A DNA stretch of 8,674 nucleotides from Hydrogenimonas sp. (GTDB lineage: Bacteria > Campylobacterota > Campylobacteria > Campylobacterales > Hydrogenimonadaceae), in contig JAKIUX010000024.1 in NCBI GenBank assembly GCA_021647345.1, forward strand, positions 1 through 8,674. Reading direction: 5' to 3'. The notes under the pieces are model-generated. The model saw only the letters and a program-made list of their open reading frames with translations, ran no database searches and was not told the DNA's origin. Made by a program: the position numbers and the translations under genes. Numbering within the stretch: position 1 is the first letter of the stretch; every line of letters begins with the position of its first letter. Below, in pieces: positions 1 to 5,308 of the stretch.

Positions 1-926
1 ACATTCTCTTCGCTTCTATTTATGGTTGCAACCGCTTTTTCAAGAGTCTCAAAAACCTCTTCCCCTCTATTTGAAGTGTCGGCAATAAGAGCCGCTTCAT
101 CTTCTGCTCTTTTGCCGATCTCAAGAGCTGTGGCCGAGAGTTCGGCCGCAACCGAAGAGTTTTCATCTCCGTTATTTTTTGCCTCCAGGATTGTGTTATG
201 AGCCTTTTCTATGAAGAGATTGATCTTTTTGGCGACCTCTCCAATCTCATTTTTTCCTATTACCGGCATCCTCTTTGTGAGATCTCCGTCGCTGCTTGCA
301 AGCTCGGCGGCCGCATCTTCTATAGTTTTTAAATTCTTAGTTATGAAAGATGAGATATAAAGAGCCAATATTATGGCTGCTAAAAATCCTACTACAGCGA
401 TAAGTGTCATAGCGGCTTCATCTTTTAAAACTGTTTGGTGGCTCTTCTCTAAAGTCTCTTTTTTCGTTTTGGCTATTTTATTGTGAACATGGTCGAGAAT
501 TTCTATGGTCTTTTCATGAAGCTTCTCTACATCAAGAAACTCTTCACTCTTTCCAGACTTTACAAGAGCGTCAAACTCATTGATCTTTCTTGCAGCCTCT
601 TTTACCAAAGCTGAGAGCTTTTGCCCTTTGACTTCTAAAGAGAGCTTATTGAGCCCCTTTTTCGTTTCAGCCATGAACTGACCATATTTTGTCAAACTCT
701 CATCACCTCCTCTTAGCAGATATATCTCTGCCCACAGAGTGCTCTTTAGAAAACTCTTTTCAGCCTTGGCGATATCCTCTATTACTCTATCGCTCTCTAT
801 AATTTTTGATATGCTCTTTTCAGATGTTTTGATCGCCATAAGTCCAAAGGTAATGTTTAGAAGAAGTATAAGTATCAAAACTCCGAATGATCCAAGAAGT
901 ATCTTTCTTATACTAATGTTGTTCAT
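1..926 (-). CDS. Methyl-accepting chemotaxis protein, N-terminal part (truncated by window edge)
   Basis: Transmembrane chemoreceptor that senses a ligand outside the inner membrane and controls CheA through a cytoplasmic coiled coil. 308 codons are readable from ATG at 926. Residues 10-30 form the first membrane helix. Residues about 31-168 are a mostly helical periplasmic domain of four-helix-bundle character with no recognisable Cache or PAS motif. Residues about 171-195 are the second membrane helix. A HAMP domain follows (about 190-243, with the DLTKRMP and NEIGEVAKKIN signature), then the start of the signalling helix rich in Ala and Glu. The conserved hairpin tip and any C-terminal pentapeptide lie outside the window. 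The start is supported by GGCGGAAAG just upstream and by the sigma-28 promoter at 973-999, which implies expression together with late flagellar genes. The ligand cannot be inferred. Family assignment is firm; subtype is unknown. Confidence 0.9.
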   Translation of the reverse strand, partial: MNNISIRKILLGSFGVLILILLLNITFGLMAIKTSEKSISKIIESDRVIEDIAKAEKSFLKSTLWAEIYLLRGGDESLTKYGQFMAETKKGLNKLSLEVKGQKLSALVKEAARKINEFDALVKSGKSEEFLDVEKLHEKTIEILDHVHNKIAKTKKETLEKSHQTVLKDEAAMTLIAVVGFLAAIILALYISSFITKNLKTIEDAAAELASSDGDLTKRMPVIGKNEIGEVAKKINLFIEKAHNTILEAKNNGDENSSVAAELSATALEIGKRAEDEAALIADTSNRGEEVFETLEKAVATINRSEEN

Positions 927-972
927 CTTTCCGCCTTTAAAAATGATTTTAAATGCTAGTTGAATGTTCCTA

Positions 973-999
973 GTATCGGCAGTGTTAGTAACTTTTTTA
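973..999 (-). promoter_or_regulatory. Sigma-28 (FliA) promoter of the chemoreceptor gene
   Basis: On the minus strand TAAA (999-996) is followed by exactly 15 nt and then GCCGATAC (980-973). The classical FliA consensus is TAAA-N15-GCCGATAA, so 11 of 12 defined positions match. Transcription would begin near 966 and give a leader of about 40 nt before the ATG at 926. Sigma-28 control of chemoreceptor genes is well established in flagellated bacteria, which supports the assignment. Confidence 0.72.
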
Positions 1000-1020
1000 A
1001 TATGATTTGGCTTAATTTAA

Positions 1021-1052
1021 AGTTCAGTAAATTTTATGAACTATATATAGTT
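1021..1052. promoter_or_regulatory. Paired palindromes upstream of the chemoreceptor promoter
   Basis: Two dyads share bases. AGTTCA (1021-1026) and TGAACT (1037-1042) form an inverted repeat with a 10-nt centre. AACTATATATAGTT (1039-1052) is a perfect 14-bp palindrome. They lie 20-50 bp upstream of the sigma-28 -35 element and just beyond the stop codon of the permease gene, in a very AT-rich 161-bp spacer (927-1087) with no other gene. They could be an operator, or simple AT-rich symmetry. No U-tract follows, so they are not a convincing intrinsic terminator. Confidence 0.3.
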
Positions 1053-1087
1053 TTATTAGTTATTTAAAATTGTAGGAGACTCTGTTT

Positions 1088-1990
1088 TTAGTGGATGAGC
1101 GGCCATATGACGGCAAAGTATAGAAGAAAAAAGAGCGAACTTGCAAATACCAGTGCCGCCGTATCTTTCGGGCGGCAGTGAAAAAGCGCCGCGAAGTTGA
1201 CGTTAGCTACTGCTAGCGGGGTGATCATCTCCATTAGAAGAATAGATAGAACAAAAGCGGAGAGTTCGCTAAATTGCAAAATGGTGTATGCCGCCATCGG
1301 CAAAATGAAAAATTTGACAGCCCCGACCGCTTTTAGAAGCTTCATATCAAGATGCTCTACTCTTACTCCGGCAAGGTATATGCCAAAAAGCAGAAGCTGA
1401 ACAACTATAGAAGCGTATGCGCCAAGCTTTAGATTGGCTTCGATGGTGTCTGGTATCTGTATGCCTGCAATATTTACCGCGAGCGCTGCGAGCGCGCTCC
1501 ATAGTATCGGCATCTTCACGACATTTAGCAGCGACTCTTTGGAGCTGAAGCTCCCCGAAGAGTAGATGTAGATCCCTACTGTATTTACAAACAGAACATT
1601 GGCAAGGTTTATCATTGTGGTGTATGGAACACTCTCGTTGCCAAAGATCGCTATACCTAGAGGAATTCCGAGGTTGGCGGTGTTTCCTACAAGTGAAGAT
1701 ATAAGAAATATCGCTCTTTTCTTTCTGTCGGCAAAGAGCTTTTCCGATACAAGAAGCATTGCGACAAAGAGTAAAGAGACGATAAGCAGGTACCACATGG
1801 GAGCTTCGAAAATCTCTGGATCGAAATGGTGTGATGTAAGGCCCCAGAATGTAAGAAAGGGCTGAAGAATATATACAGATATAAGTATCAAGGAGCGCTC
1901 GTGCAGCTCCTGTTTGAAGTGCCATTTGGCAAATGCGCCAAGGGCTACGAAAAAGTAGATTCCCAAAATTGAAAGAAGCAGTGTTACCAT
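1088..1990 (-). CDS. AEC-family permease (auxin efflux carrier type)
   Basis: Integral membrane transporter of the AEC family, whose bacterial members move small organic anions such as malate or malonate. The 300 residues are hydrophobic throughout, with about ten predicted helices, close to the usual 300-320 length. The two broken-helix signatures are present: GNTANLGIPLG at residues 102-112, and EMITPLAVANVNFA near residues 254-267. The substrate cannot be told from the sequence. ATG at 1990 starts right at the first membrane helix. No Shine-Dalgarno sequence precedes it, and TATACT boxes lie only 8-18 nt upstream, so the message may be leaderless or nearly so. The gene diverges from the small (+) operon at 2034, with only 43 bp between start codons. 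The chemoreceptor gene downstream has its own promoter, so the two are probably not co-regulated. Confidence 0.9.
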   Translation of the reverse strand: MVTLLLSILGIYFFVALGAFAKWHFKQELHERSLILISVYILQPFLTFWGLTSHHFDPEIFEAPMWYLLIVSLLFVAMLLVSEKLFADRKKRAIFLISSLVGNTANLGIPLGIAIFGNESVPYTTMINLANVLFVNTVGIYIYSSGSFSSKESLLNVVKMPILWSALAALAVNIAGIQIPDTIEANLKLGAYASIVVQLLLFGIYLAGVRVEHLDMKLLKAVGAVKFFILPMAAYTILQFSELSAFVLSILLMEMITPLAVANVNFAALFHCRPKDTAALVFASSLFFLLYFAVIWPLIH

Positions 1991-1997
1991 GGTTGAA

Positions 1998-2010
1998 AGT
2001 ATAGTATAAT
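1998..2010. promoter_or_regulatory. Overlapping divergent -10 elements
   Basis: The 43-bp gap between two divergent start codons contains a perfect TATAAT on the plus strand (2005-2010), 23 nt before the ATG at 2034. On the minus strand there are two TATACT boxes (2008-2003 and 2003-1998) facing the permease gene. The elements physically overlap, so polymerase could occupy only one direction at a time. No good -35 is seen for either; for the plus promoter it would fall inside the permease start. Confidence 0.5.
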
Positions 2011-2033
2011 CGGGTTAAAAAAAGGGGTATGAG

Positions 2034-2270
2034 ATGACCAAAGATGAGATAATGAAGGAGCTTCGCGCCTACGAAGATCGCAGGGATGAATTTTACAGGT
2101 TTTTAGATGAGCATATTCCCCATGATGCAAGTACGGGGCTCTATGATTTTAGAAATAGGGTTTTGCTCGATGCCAAAAAGGTTTACGAACTTTTTCATAA
2201 GCTTGACTACCAAGCGCGCAAAATACGCGGTATTGTGGTAAATGAAATTTTAGAAGGGCAGAAGAGTTGA
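2034..2270 (+). CDS. Small charged helical protein of unknown function
   Basis: A 78-residue protein that I do not recognise. It is soluble-looking, with no signal peptide, no cysteine and no membrane segment. It is rich in Glu, Asp, Lys and Arg in helical periodicity, for example residues 1-25 and 45-70. It contains a central HIPHDASTGLYDFRN stretch. ATG at 2034 is preceded by AAAGGGG (2021-2027) at a slightly short distance and by TATAAT at 2005-2010. Its stop codon overlaps the TTG start of the next gene (2267-2270), so the two are almost certainly translated together. The partner is a small membrane protein, so this protein may act at the inner membrane face; that is inference from coupling only. 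Confidence 0.75.
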   Translation: MTKDEIMKELRAYEDRRDEFYRFLDEHIPHDASTGLYDFRNRVLLDAKKVYELFHKLDYQARKIRGIVVNEILEGQKS

Positions 2271-2632
2271 CACTGCTTTTTCTTCTTATAGCCGCAGTTG
2301 CCGGTGTCGTTGTTTTAGTCTATGAAAGGCGGCAGAGAGAGGAGAATATAGTAAAGCTTCAAAACTATGTTGCGAAGGTTATTTCTGACGCATCTTTGCT
2401 CGATAGGGAGAAGATGGTGCGAGTAATGGACCTTTTTACGCAAAACGGCTACAAAGTTGAGGATATGAAAGAGTCTATGCTTACGGTGAGTAGAAGAGAG
2501 TTCAGCGTCGGTGCGGCTCTGCTTTGGTTCTCGCTTGGCGGTGTGGGATTTGTTCTCTATCTGATCTACTACTTTTTAAAAGAGCCAGAGAGCCTAAGAG
2601 TTGATCTTCGCGGCGGCACAATTGCAAAATAG
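2267..2632 (+). CDS. Small two-helix membrane protein of unknown function
   Basis: A 121-residue protein with no recognisable family. Residues 2-18 form a membrane helix right at the N-terminus, followed by RRQRE. Residues 26-78 are a soluble segment with LLDREKMVRVMDLFTQNGYKVEDM, which resembles a helix-turn-helix-like or EF-like fold but lacks diagnostic residues. Residues about 80-104 form a second membrane helix, followed by a short charged tail. By the positive-inside rule both RRQRE and KEPESLR flanks would be cytoplasmic, giving a hairpin with the middle part inside. Translation begins at TTG (2267), overlapping the stop of the upstream gene in a TTGA arrangement. GAAGGG at 2253-2258 serves as ribosome site. 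The tight coupling implies a shared function with the 78-residue protein. A hairpin terminator follows at 2649-2675. Confidence 0.75.
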   Translation: MTLLFLLIAAVAGVVVLVYERRQREENIVKLQNYVAKVISDASLLDREKMVRVMDLFTQNGYKVEDMKESMLTVSRREFSVGAALLWFSLGGVGFVLYLIYYFLKEPESLRVDLRGGTIAK

Positions 2633-2648
2633 CCTCCCCCAGAGAGAG

Positions 2649-2675
2649 AAAATCTTTTTGTCACAAAAAGATTTT
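2649..2675. terminator. Symmetric hairpin between convergent genes, probably bidirectional terminator
   Basis: AAAATCTTTTTG (2649-2660) and CAAAAAGATTTT (2664-2675) form a perfect 12-bp stem with a TCA loop. The stem ends in runs of A and T, so each strand yields a U-rich 3' arm. It sits 17 nt after the membrane-protein stop and 9 nt beyond the globin stop on the other strand, the expected place for a shared terminator. The stem is AT-rich and therefore weaker than a classical one. Confidence 0.62.
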
Positions 2676-2683
2676 ATACTTGG

Positions 2684-3166
2684 CTATACCTTGGCAAGAT
2701 CTTCGAATGCTCTGGCTTTCAATTCTTTATTGACAAGCAGCTTGGAGTATTCGTCGAGAAATTTGAAGTAGGATTCGACCAGGTTAGAATCTACATTTGA
2801 GGCGTACTCTAGCAGCACCTCCCTCCATGTGCCGAGCCACTCGGTTCTGTGCTTATCATTTATGCTGAAGGGTTTGTGCATCTTTATCTGATCCACATGC
2901 CCCATCTCTTCGCTATATCGTTTAGGTCCTCCTGCAATTTCGGCGAAATATTTTCCGTTGTGCTCTTTAATTCTCTCTATCTCCTCCTCCTCTTGAGGAA
3001 AGAAGAATGCAATATCGCTTTCAACGATTTTGTCATAAAATTCATTTATGAGACTCCTAAAGCCCTCATCGCCTCCGACAGCTTTATAGAATCGAGGGTC
3101 CGGCAATGGGATGATCTCCTCTTGAGGAATGTTAGCCGGATCGTATGGGGTTATTACAAGATTCAT
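2684..3166 (-). CDS. Truncated haemoglobin (group II-like)
   Basis: Haem protein of the 2-over-2 globin family, cytoplasmic, with roles in the family in oxygen handling or nitric-oxide and peroxide detoxification. Visible landmarks are FYDKIVES (residues 43-50, helix B with Tyr44 at the B10-type position), a GGPKRYSEEMGH stretch (79-90) typical of group II, MHKPF (96-100) with His97 as the likely proximal haem ligand, and EWL with Trp110 at the G8-type position. The 160-residue length exceeds the usual 120-135, mainly because of an N-terminal extension of about 22 residues (TPYDPANIPQEEIIPLPDP). ATG at 3166 is well supported by AGAAGGAG about 6 nt upstream. It is a single gene, diverging from the exonuclease and convergent with the small membrane-protein operon. 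Group II versus III is a judgement from motifs only. Confidence 0.85.
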   Translation of the reverse strand: MNLVITPYDPANIPQEEIIPLPDPRFYKAVGGDEGFRSLINEFYDKIVESDIAFFFPQEEEEIERIKEHNGKYFAEIAGGPKRYSEEMGHVDQIKMHKPFSINDKHRTEWLGTWREVLLEYASNVDSNLVESYFKFLDEYSKLLVNKELKARAFEDLAKV

Positions 3167-3259
3167 TTGACGCTCCTTCTATATTTTGAAAGACTTTACC
3201 ATATGCAAAACTGTTTTACGATAAATTCAAAATAATAAAAGCCAAAAAAAGAGAGAGTG

Positions 3260-4156
3260 ATGAAATTTGTAATACTAGATACCGAAACGACAGGCGCACA
3301 GGAGCAAGATCGAATCTGCCAACTCGCCTTTATTGTTGCTTCACCTCAGCTTGTAGGAACCGATATAGAGGAGACACACGAAGATCTGTGCAAGCCCCCT
3401 GTGCCCATAAGTTACGGCGCAATGGCAGTTCACCACATAACCAATGAGATGGTGCAAAAGAAGCCTCCTTGCAGGGATACGAAATCATTCAAGCGCCTTA
3501 AAGAGCTTAATGCGGCGAATAATATAATGGTCATACAGAATGCTCCCTTTGATCTTGAGATGTTGAAAAAGGAGGGGTTTGTTTCCAAAATGGAGCTAAT
3601 AGATACGCTTCGTTGCCTGCGTCACCTCTATCCGGAGTTAGAATCCCATAGCCTACAGTTTGTTCGCTACGCTTTTGGACTATATAGGAGTGAAGCGAAA
3701 GAGGCGAAAATATCGGGAATAAAAGTCGATGCGCACGATGCTTTAGGAGATGTTATTGTGCTGAAAACTCTGCTCGATCTTCTTCTTGCAGACCATTCAG
3801 TGCAAGAACTTATCGAGCTTACTAAAAGGCCCATAACCTACAAGAGCTTCAATTTTGGGAAATATAAGGGTGAGGATATAGTGGAGGTTGCGAAAAAAGA
3901 TCCCGGATACTTAGAATGGATGCTTACTGATAAAGGGGGTGAAGATAGTCTGGATGAAGATTGGCGCCAGACCCTTGAAAAAGCGCTCAAAATTGCTGAA
4001 AATGAAGCTGTCTGGATCTTTCCCTTCGGAAAATATAAAGGTCAAACTATTGAAGAGATAGCATCGCACGATATCGGCTATCTTAGATGGAGCCTTGAAA
4101 AGATGGATAAACTCTCAGACGGAATGAAAAGAGCTATAAGAAAGGTTTTGAAATAA
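3260..4156 (+). CDS. DEDDh-family 3'-5' exonuclease with two ExoX-type C-terminal domains
   Basis: DnaQ-superfamily nuclease that would remove nucleotides from 3' ends using two metal ions. Numbering from ATG at 3260 (298 residues), the catalytic set is complete: Asp7 and Glu9 in LDTETTG, Asp98 in NAPFD, His159 in AHDALGD, and Asp164. HHIT (58-61) matches the ExoII region. The C-terminal part holds two copies of the short domain found at the end of exodeoxyribonuclease X-like proteins: FNFGKYKGEDI...DPGYLEW (197-220) and FPFGKYKGQTI...DIGYLRW (254-277). A GTG lies directly in front (3257), but ATG is preferred. The ribosome site is weak (GAGAG, 3251-3255). A weak promoter candidate is TTTACC (3195-3200) with TACGAT (3217-3222). 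It stands alone and is probably a repair or single-strand processing enzyme rather than the polymerase III proofreading subunit. Confidence 0.88.
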   Translation: MKFVILDTETTGAQEQDRICQLAFIVASPQLVGTDIEETHEDLCKPPVPISYGAMAVHHITNEMVQKKPPCRDTKSFKRLKELNAANNIMVIQNAPFDLEMLKKEGFVSKMELIDTLRCLRHLYPELESHSLQFVRYAFGLYRSEAKEAKISGIKVDAHDALGDVIVLKTLLDLLLADHSVQELIELTKRPITYKSFNFGKYKGEDIVEVAKKDPGYLEWMLTDKGGEDSLDEDWRQTLEKALKIAENEAVWIFPFGKYKGQTIEEIASHDIGYLRWSLEKMDKLSDGMKRAIRKVLK

Positions 4157-4181
4157 AATAGCCGGAGCAAAATGCCCCGGC
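4151..4181 (-). terminator. Intrinsic terminator of the cytochrome c553 transcript
   Basis: On the minus strand GCCGGGGCA and TGCTCCGGC (4181-4173 and 4169-4161) form a 9-bp stem with a 3-nt loop, paired throughout if one G-U is allowed. It is followed directly by TATTTTATTT (4160-4151). On the plus strand the same pair is an A-C mismatch and the downstream sequence is purine-rich. The direction is therefore clear: it ends the leftward cytochrome/two-component cluster. It abuts the exonuclease stop codon. Confidence 0.68.
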
Positions 4182-4204
4182 CGGAAAAGGAATCGGAATA
4201 TTAA

Positions 4205-4504
4205 TTACTTAAGACCGTGGATATACTCTGCAACAGCCTGAATGTCTGCATCGCTAAGAGACTGCACCTGGCTTTTCATCATCATACCCATACCGTGGAC
4301 ATTTCTTTTGCCCGCTTTGTACTCTTTAAGGTCATTTACAAGAGTTGCTACATCCATACCGCCGATTACGGCAGATTTACCGAGAGCCTTTTTCTCACCT
4401 TTAGCGCCGTGGCATCCTGCACACTTCTTATAGAGCGCGGCTCCGTCAGCCATTACCAGTGAAGCTGCTCCTGCAAGCATAAGTGCGAGTGTAACTTTTT
4501 TCAT
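4205..4504 (-). CDS. Periplasmic mono-haem cytochrome c, c553 type
   Basis: Small soluble electron carrier of the periplasm, class I cytochrome c. The 99-residue precursor has a signal peptide (1-19, MKK start, hydrophobic core, cleavage after VMA). CAGCHG at residues 28-33 binds haem covalently, with His32 as one axial ligand. The methionine-rich HGMGMMMKSQV stretch (70-80) supplies the probable Met ligand. The C-terminal helix ends in IQAVAEYIHGLK as in the c553 family. Such carriers typically pass electrons between the bc1 complex and terminal oxidases or reductases. The start is fixed by AGAAGGAG 6 nt before the ATG. It is the last gene of the leftward cluster, has a good promoter of its own (4540-4568) and is followed by a terminator, so it can be made as a single-gene message. 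Confidence 0.92.
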   Translation of the reverse strand: MKKVTLALMLAGAASLVMADGAALYKKCAGCHGAKGEKKALGKSAVIGGMDVATLVNDLKEYKAGKRNVHGMGMMMKSQVQSLSDADIQAVAEYIHGLK

Positions 4505-4539
4505 CTTTCTCTCCTTCTATTAGATTTTGTAATGTTGCT

Positions 4540-4568
4540 ATTGTAGCGGAACTTGCTTTAATTAGCAA
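4540..4568 (-). promoter_or_regulatory. Sigma-70-type promoter of the cytochrome c553 gene
   Basis: On the minus strand TTGCTA (4568-4563) and TACAAT (4545-4540) are separated by 17 bp, matching 4 of 6 and 5 of 6 consensus positions. The predicted start near 4533 leaves a leader of about 29 nt before the ATG at 4504. The -35 element overlaps the last codons and stop of the upstream gene. Confidence 0.55.
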
Positions 4569-4894
4569 GAAGGGACGTTTCCGCTGTCATTTGCATACTC
4601 ATATGCAAAGTCATAAAGGTCATCGATATACTTCTTGAACTTGTCGCTATGGAAGTATTTGTCACCTTTAGGGCAGAGCTTGCCCAACTCGTCGGCGAAC
4701 TTGCCGTTCTCTTTTATCTCCTCCCACTCATCCTGTGAATGTTTGGCGGCAAATTTCGCACCATTGAAACCGCAGAGTTTTTTGACCTTCTTCTGATAGA
4801 TCTTCTGACCTTTATCTACATCTGCAGATGCAGAAGTAGCCGTAAGAGCTATCATGAAGAAGCCCGCTGCTAAAAGCGTAAGTAGCTTTTTCAT
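4562..4894 (-). CDS. Exported cytochrome-like protein without a CXXCH haem motif
   Basis: A 110-residue periplasmic protein. The signal peptide covers residues 1-24 with cleavage after SASA. The mature start DKGQKIYQKKVKKLCGFNGAKF (27-48) copies the layout of a class I cytochrome c N-terminus (KGxxIYxxxCxxCHG), but only one cysteine (Cys41) remains and the His is replaced: CGFNG stands where CxxCHG would be. Two more cysteines follow, Cys74 (LCPKG) and the very last residue Cys110 (NDSGNVPSC). Aromatic and charged residues dominate the C-terminal half (YIDDLYDFAYEYANDSGN). Similar proteins are, to my recollection, found in sulfur-oxidising Campylobacterota and labelled cytochrome-like; function unknown. 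AGGAGG (4900-4905) gives an ideal ribosome site. The neighbours are true cytochromes, so a role as chaperone, subunit or redox disulfide protein is possible but unproven. Confidence 0.82.
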   Translation of the reverse strand: MKKLLTLLAAGFFMIALTATSASADVDKGQKIYQKKVKKLCGFNGAKFAAKHSQDEWEEIKENGKFADELGKLCPKGDKYFHSDKFKKYIDDLYDFAYEYANDSGNVPSC

Positions 4895-4920
4895 CTAAAC
4901 CTCCTAAGTTTGATATCCAC

Positions 4921-4950
4921 ATTCTAAAAGAGAATCGTGGAGCTATCGTG
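4921..4950 (-). promoter_or_regulatory. Putative activator-dependent promoter with 11-bp-spaced direct repeats
   Basis: Upstream of the cytochrome-like gene the minus strand has a -10-like TAGAAT (4926-4921). There is no -35 match; that region instead holds two identical hexamers, read ATCGTG on the plus strand, at 4934-4939 and 4945-4950. They are spaced 11 bp start to start, one helical turn. Tandem sites with this spacing beside the -10 element are the usual binding pattern of OmpR/PhoB regulators, and such a regulator is encoded 1.5 kb away in the same cluster. The assignment is speculative, since the hexamers are short. Confidence 0.35.
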
Positions 4951-4969
4951 AAAAGGATTCTATCACAAA

Positions 4970-5308
4970 CTATTCGATCTTGCCAAATACCTTGTACTTA
5001 TCCCAATATATATCTATAGCCTTTCTAAGTTCTTCGTCGCTCAAGTTGCTTTTTGGCATGATGCCATACCTTTCCAAGAGCTCTTCGGTAGCGAGTGAAG
5101 CCTTTCGCCTCGGGTGTTTGAGATAGTTTCTAAGAGCCTGCTTGACTTGCCGCTCGCTGCTGTATTTAAGTAGGTAGTTGAAGAAGAACTTGTCTAAGGA
5201 AACCGGCAGATTTTCATGGCACTTGACGCAATTGCGTTCATAAATGTTCATACCGGAGCCTTGTAGGGCTGAAAAGATGAGTAAAATTGTAACAGCTATA
5301 CGTCCCAT
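4970..5308 (-). CDS. Exported mono-haem c-type protein (CXXCH) coupled to the sensor kinase
   Basis: A 112-residue protein with a probable signal peptide (residues 1-19) and one haem c site, CVKCH at 27-31, directly after the predicted cleavage site and preceded by NIYERN as in class I cytochromes. The rest is not a standard cytochrome fold by eye: a basic, aromatic helical region (FFFNYLLKYSSERQVKQALRNYLKHP, 41-66) leads to GIMPKSNLSDEELRKAIDIYWDKYK (82-106). There Met84 before Pro could be the sixth ligand, and the last helix resembles a cytochrome c C-terminal helix. The ATG lies inside the last codons of the kinase gene (13-nt overlap), so translation is coupled and the protein may work with the sensor. 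It could be a redox input module or an electron carrier; both are inference. The short leader peptide makes cleavage slightly uncertain. Confidence 0.82.
   Translation of the reverse strand: MGRIAVTILLIFSALQGSGMNIYERNCVKCHENLPVSLDKFFFNYLLKYSSERQVKQALRNYLKHPRRKASLATEELLERYGIMPKSNLSDEELRKAIDIYWDKYKVFGKIE

Noticed and set aside
739..963. Plus-strand open frame of 74 codons
   Set aside because: It is antisense to the chemoreceptor N-terminus, which has a clear domain layout and a sigma-28 promoter. The hydrophobic appearance comes from reading a membrane helix in reverse.
1347..1925. 192-codon minus-strand frame inside the permease gene
   Set aside because: Same strand but another frame of the AEC permease; its composition is Cys/Arg/Ser-rich with no family resemblance.
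2849..3235. 128-codon plus-strand frame opposite the globin gene
   Set aside because: It is antisense to a well-supported globin gene with an ideal ribosome site; no motif and no start signal of its own.
3167..3259. Divergent operator shared by the globin and exonuclease genes
   Set aside because: The 93-bp spacer is AT-rich with only weak promoter matches. No dyad longer than a few bases stands out, so a nitric-oxide-responsive site could not be supported.
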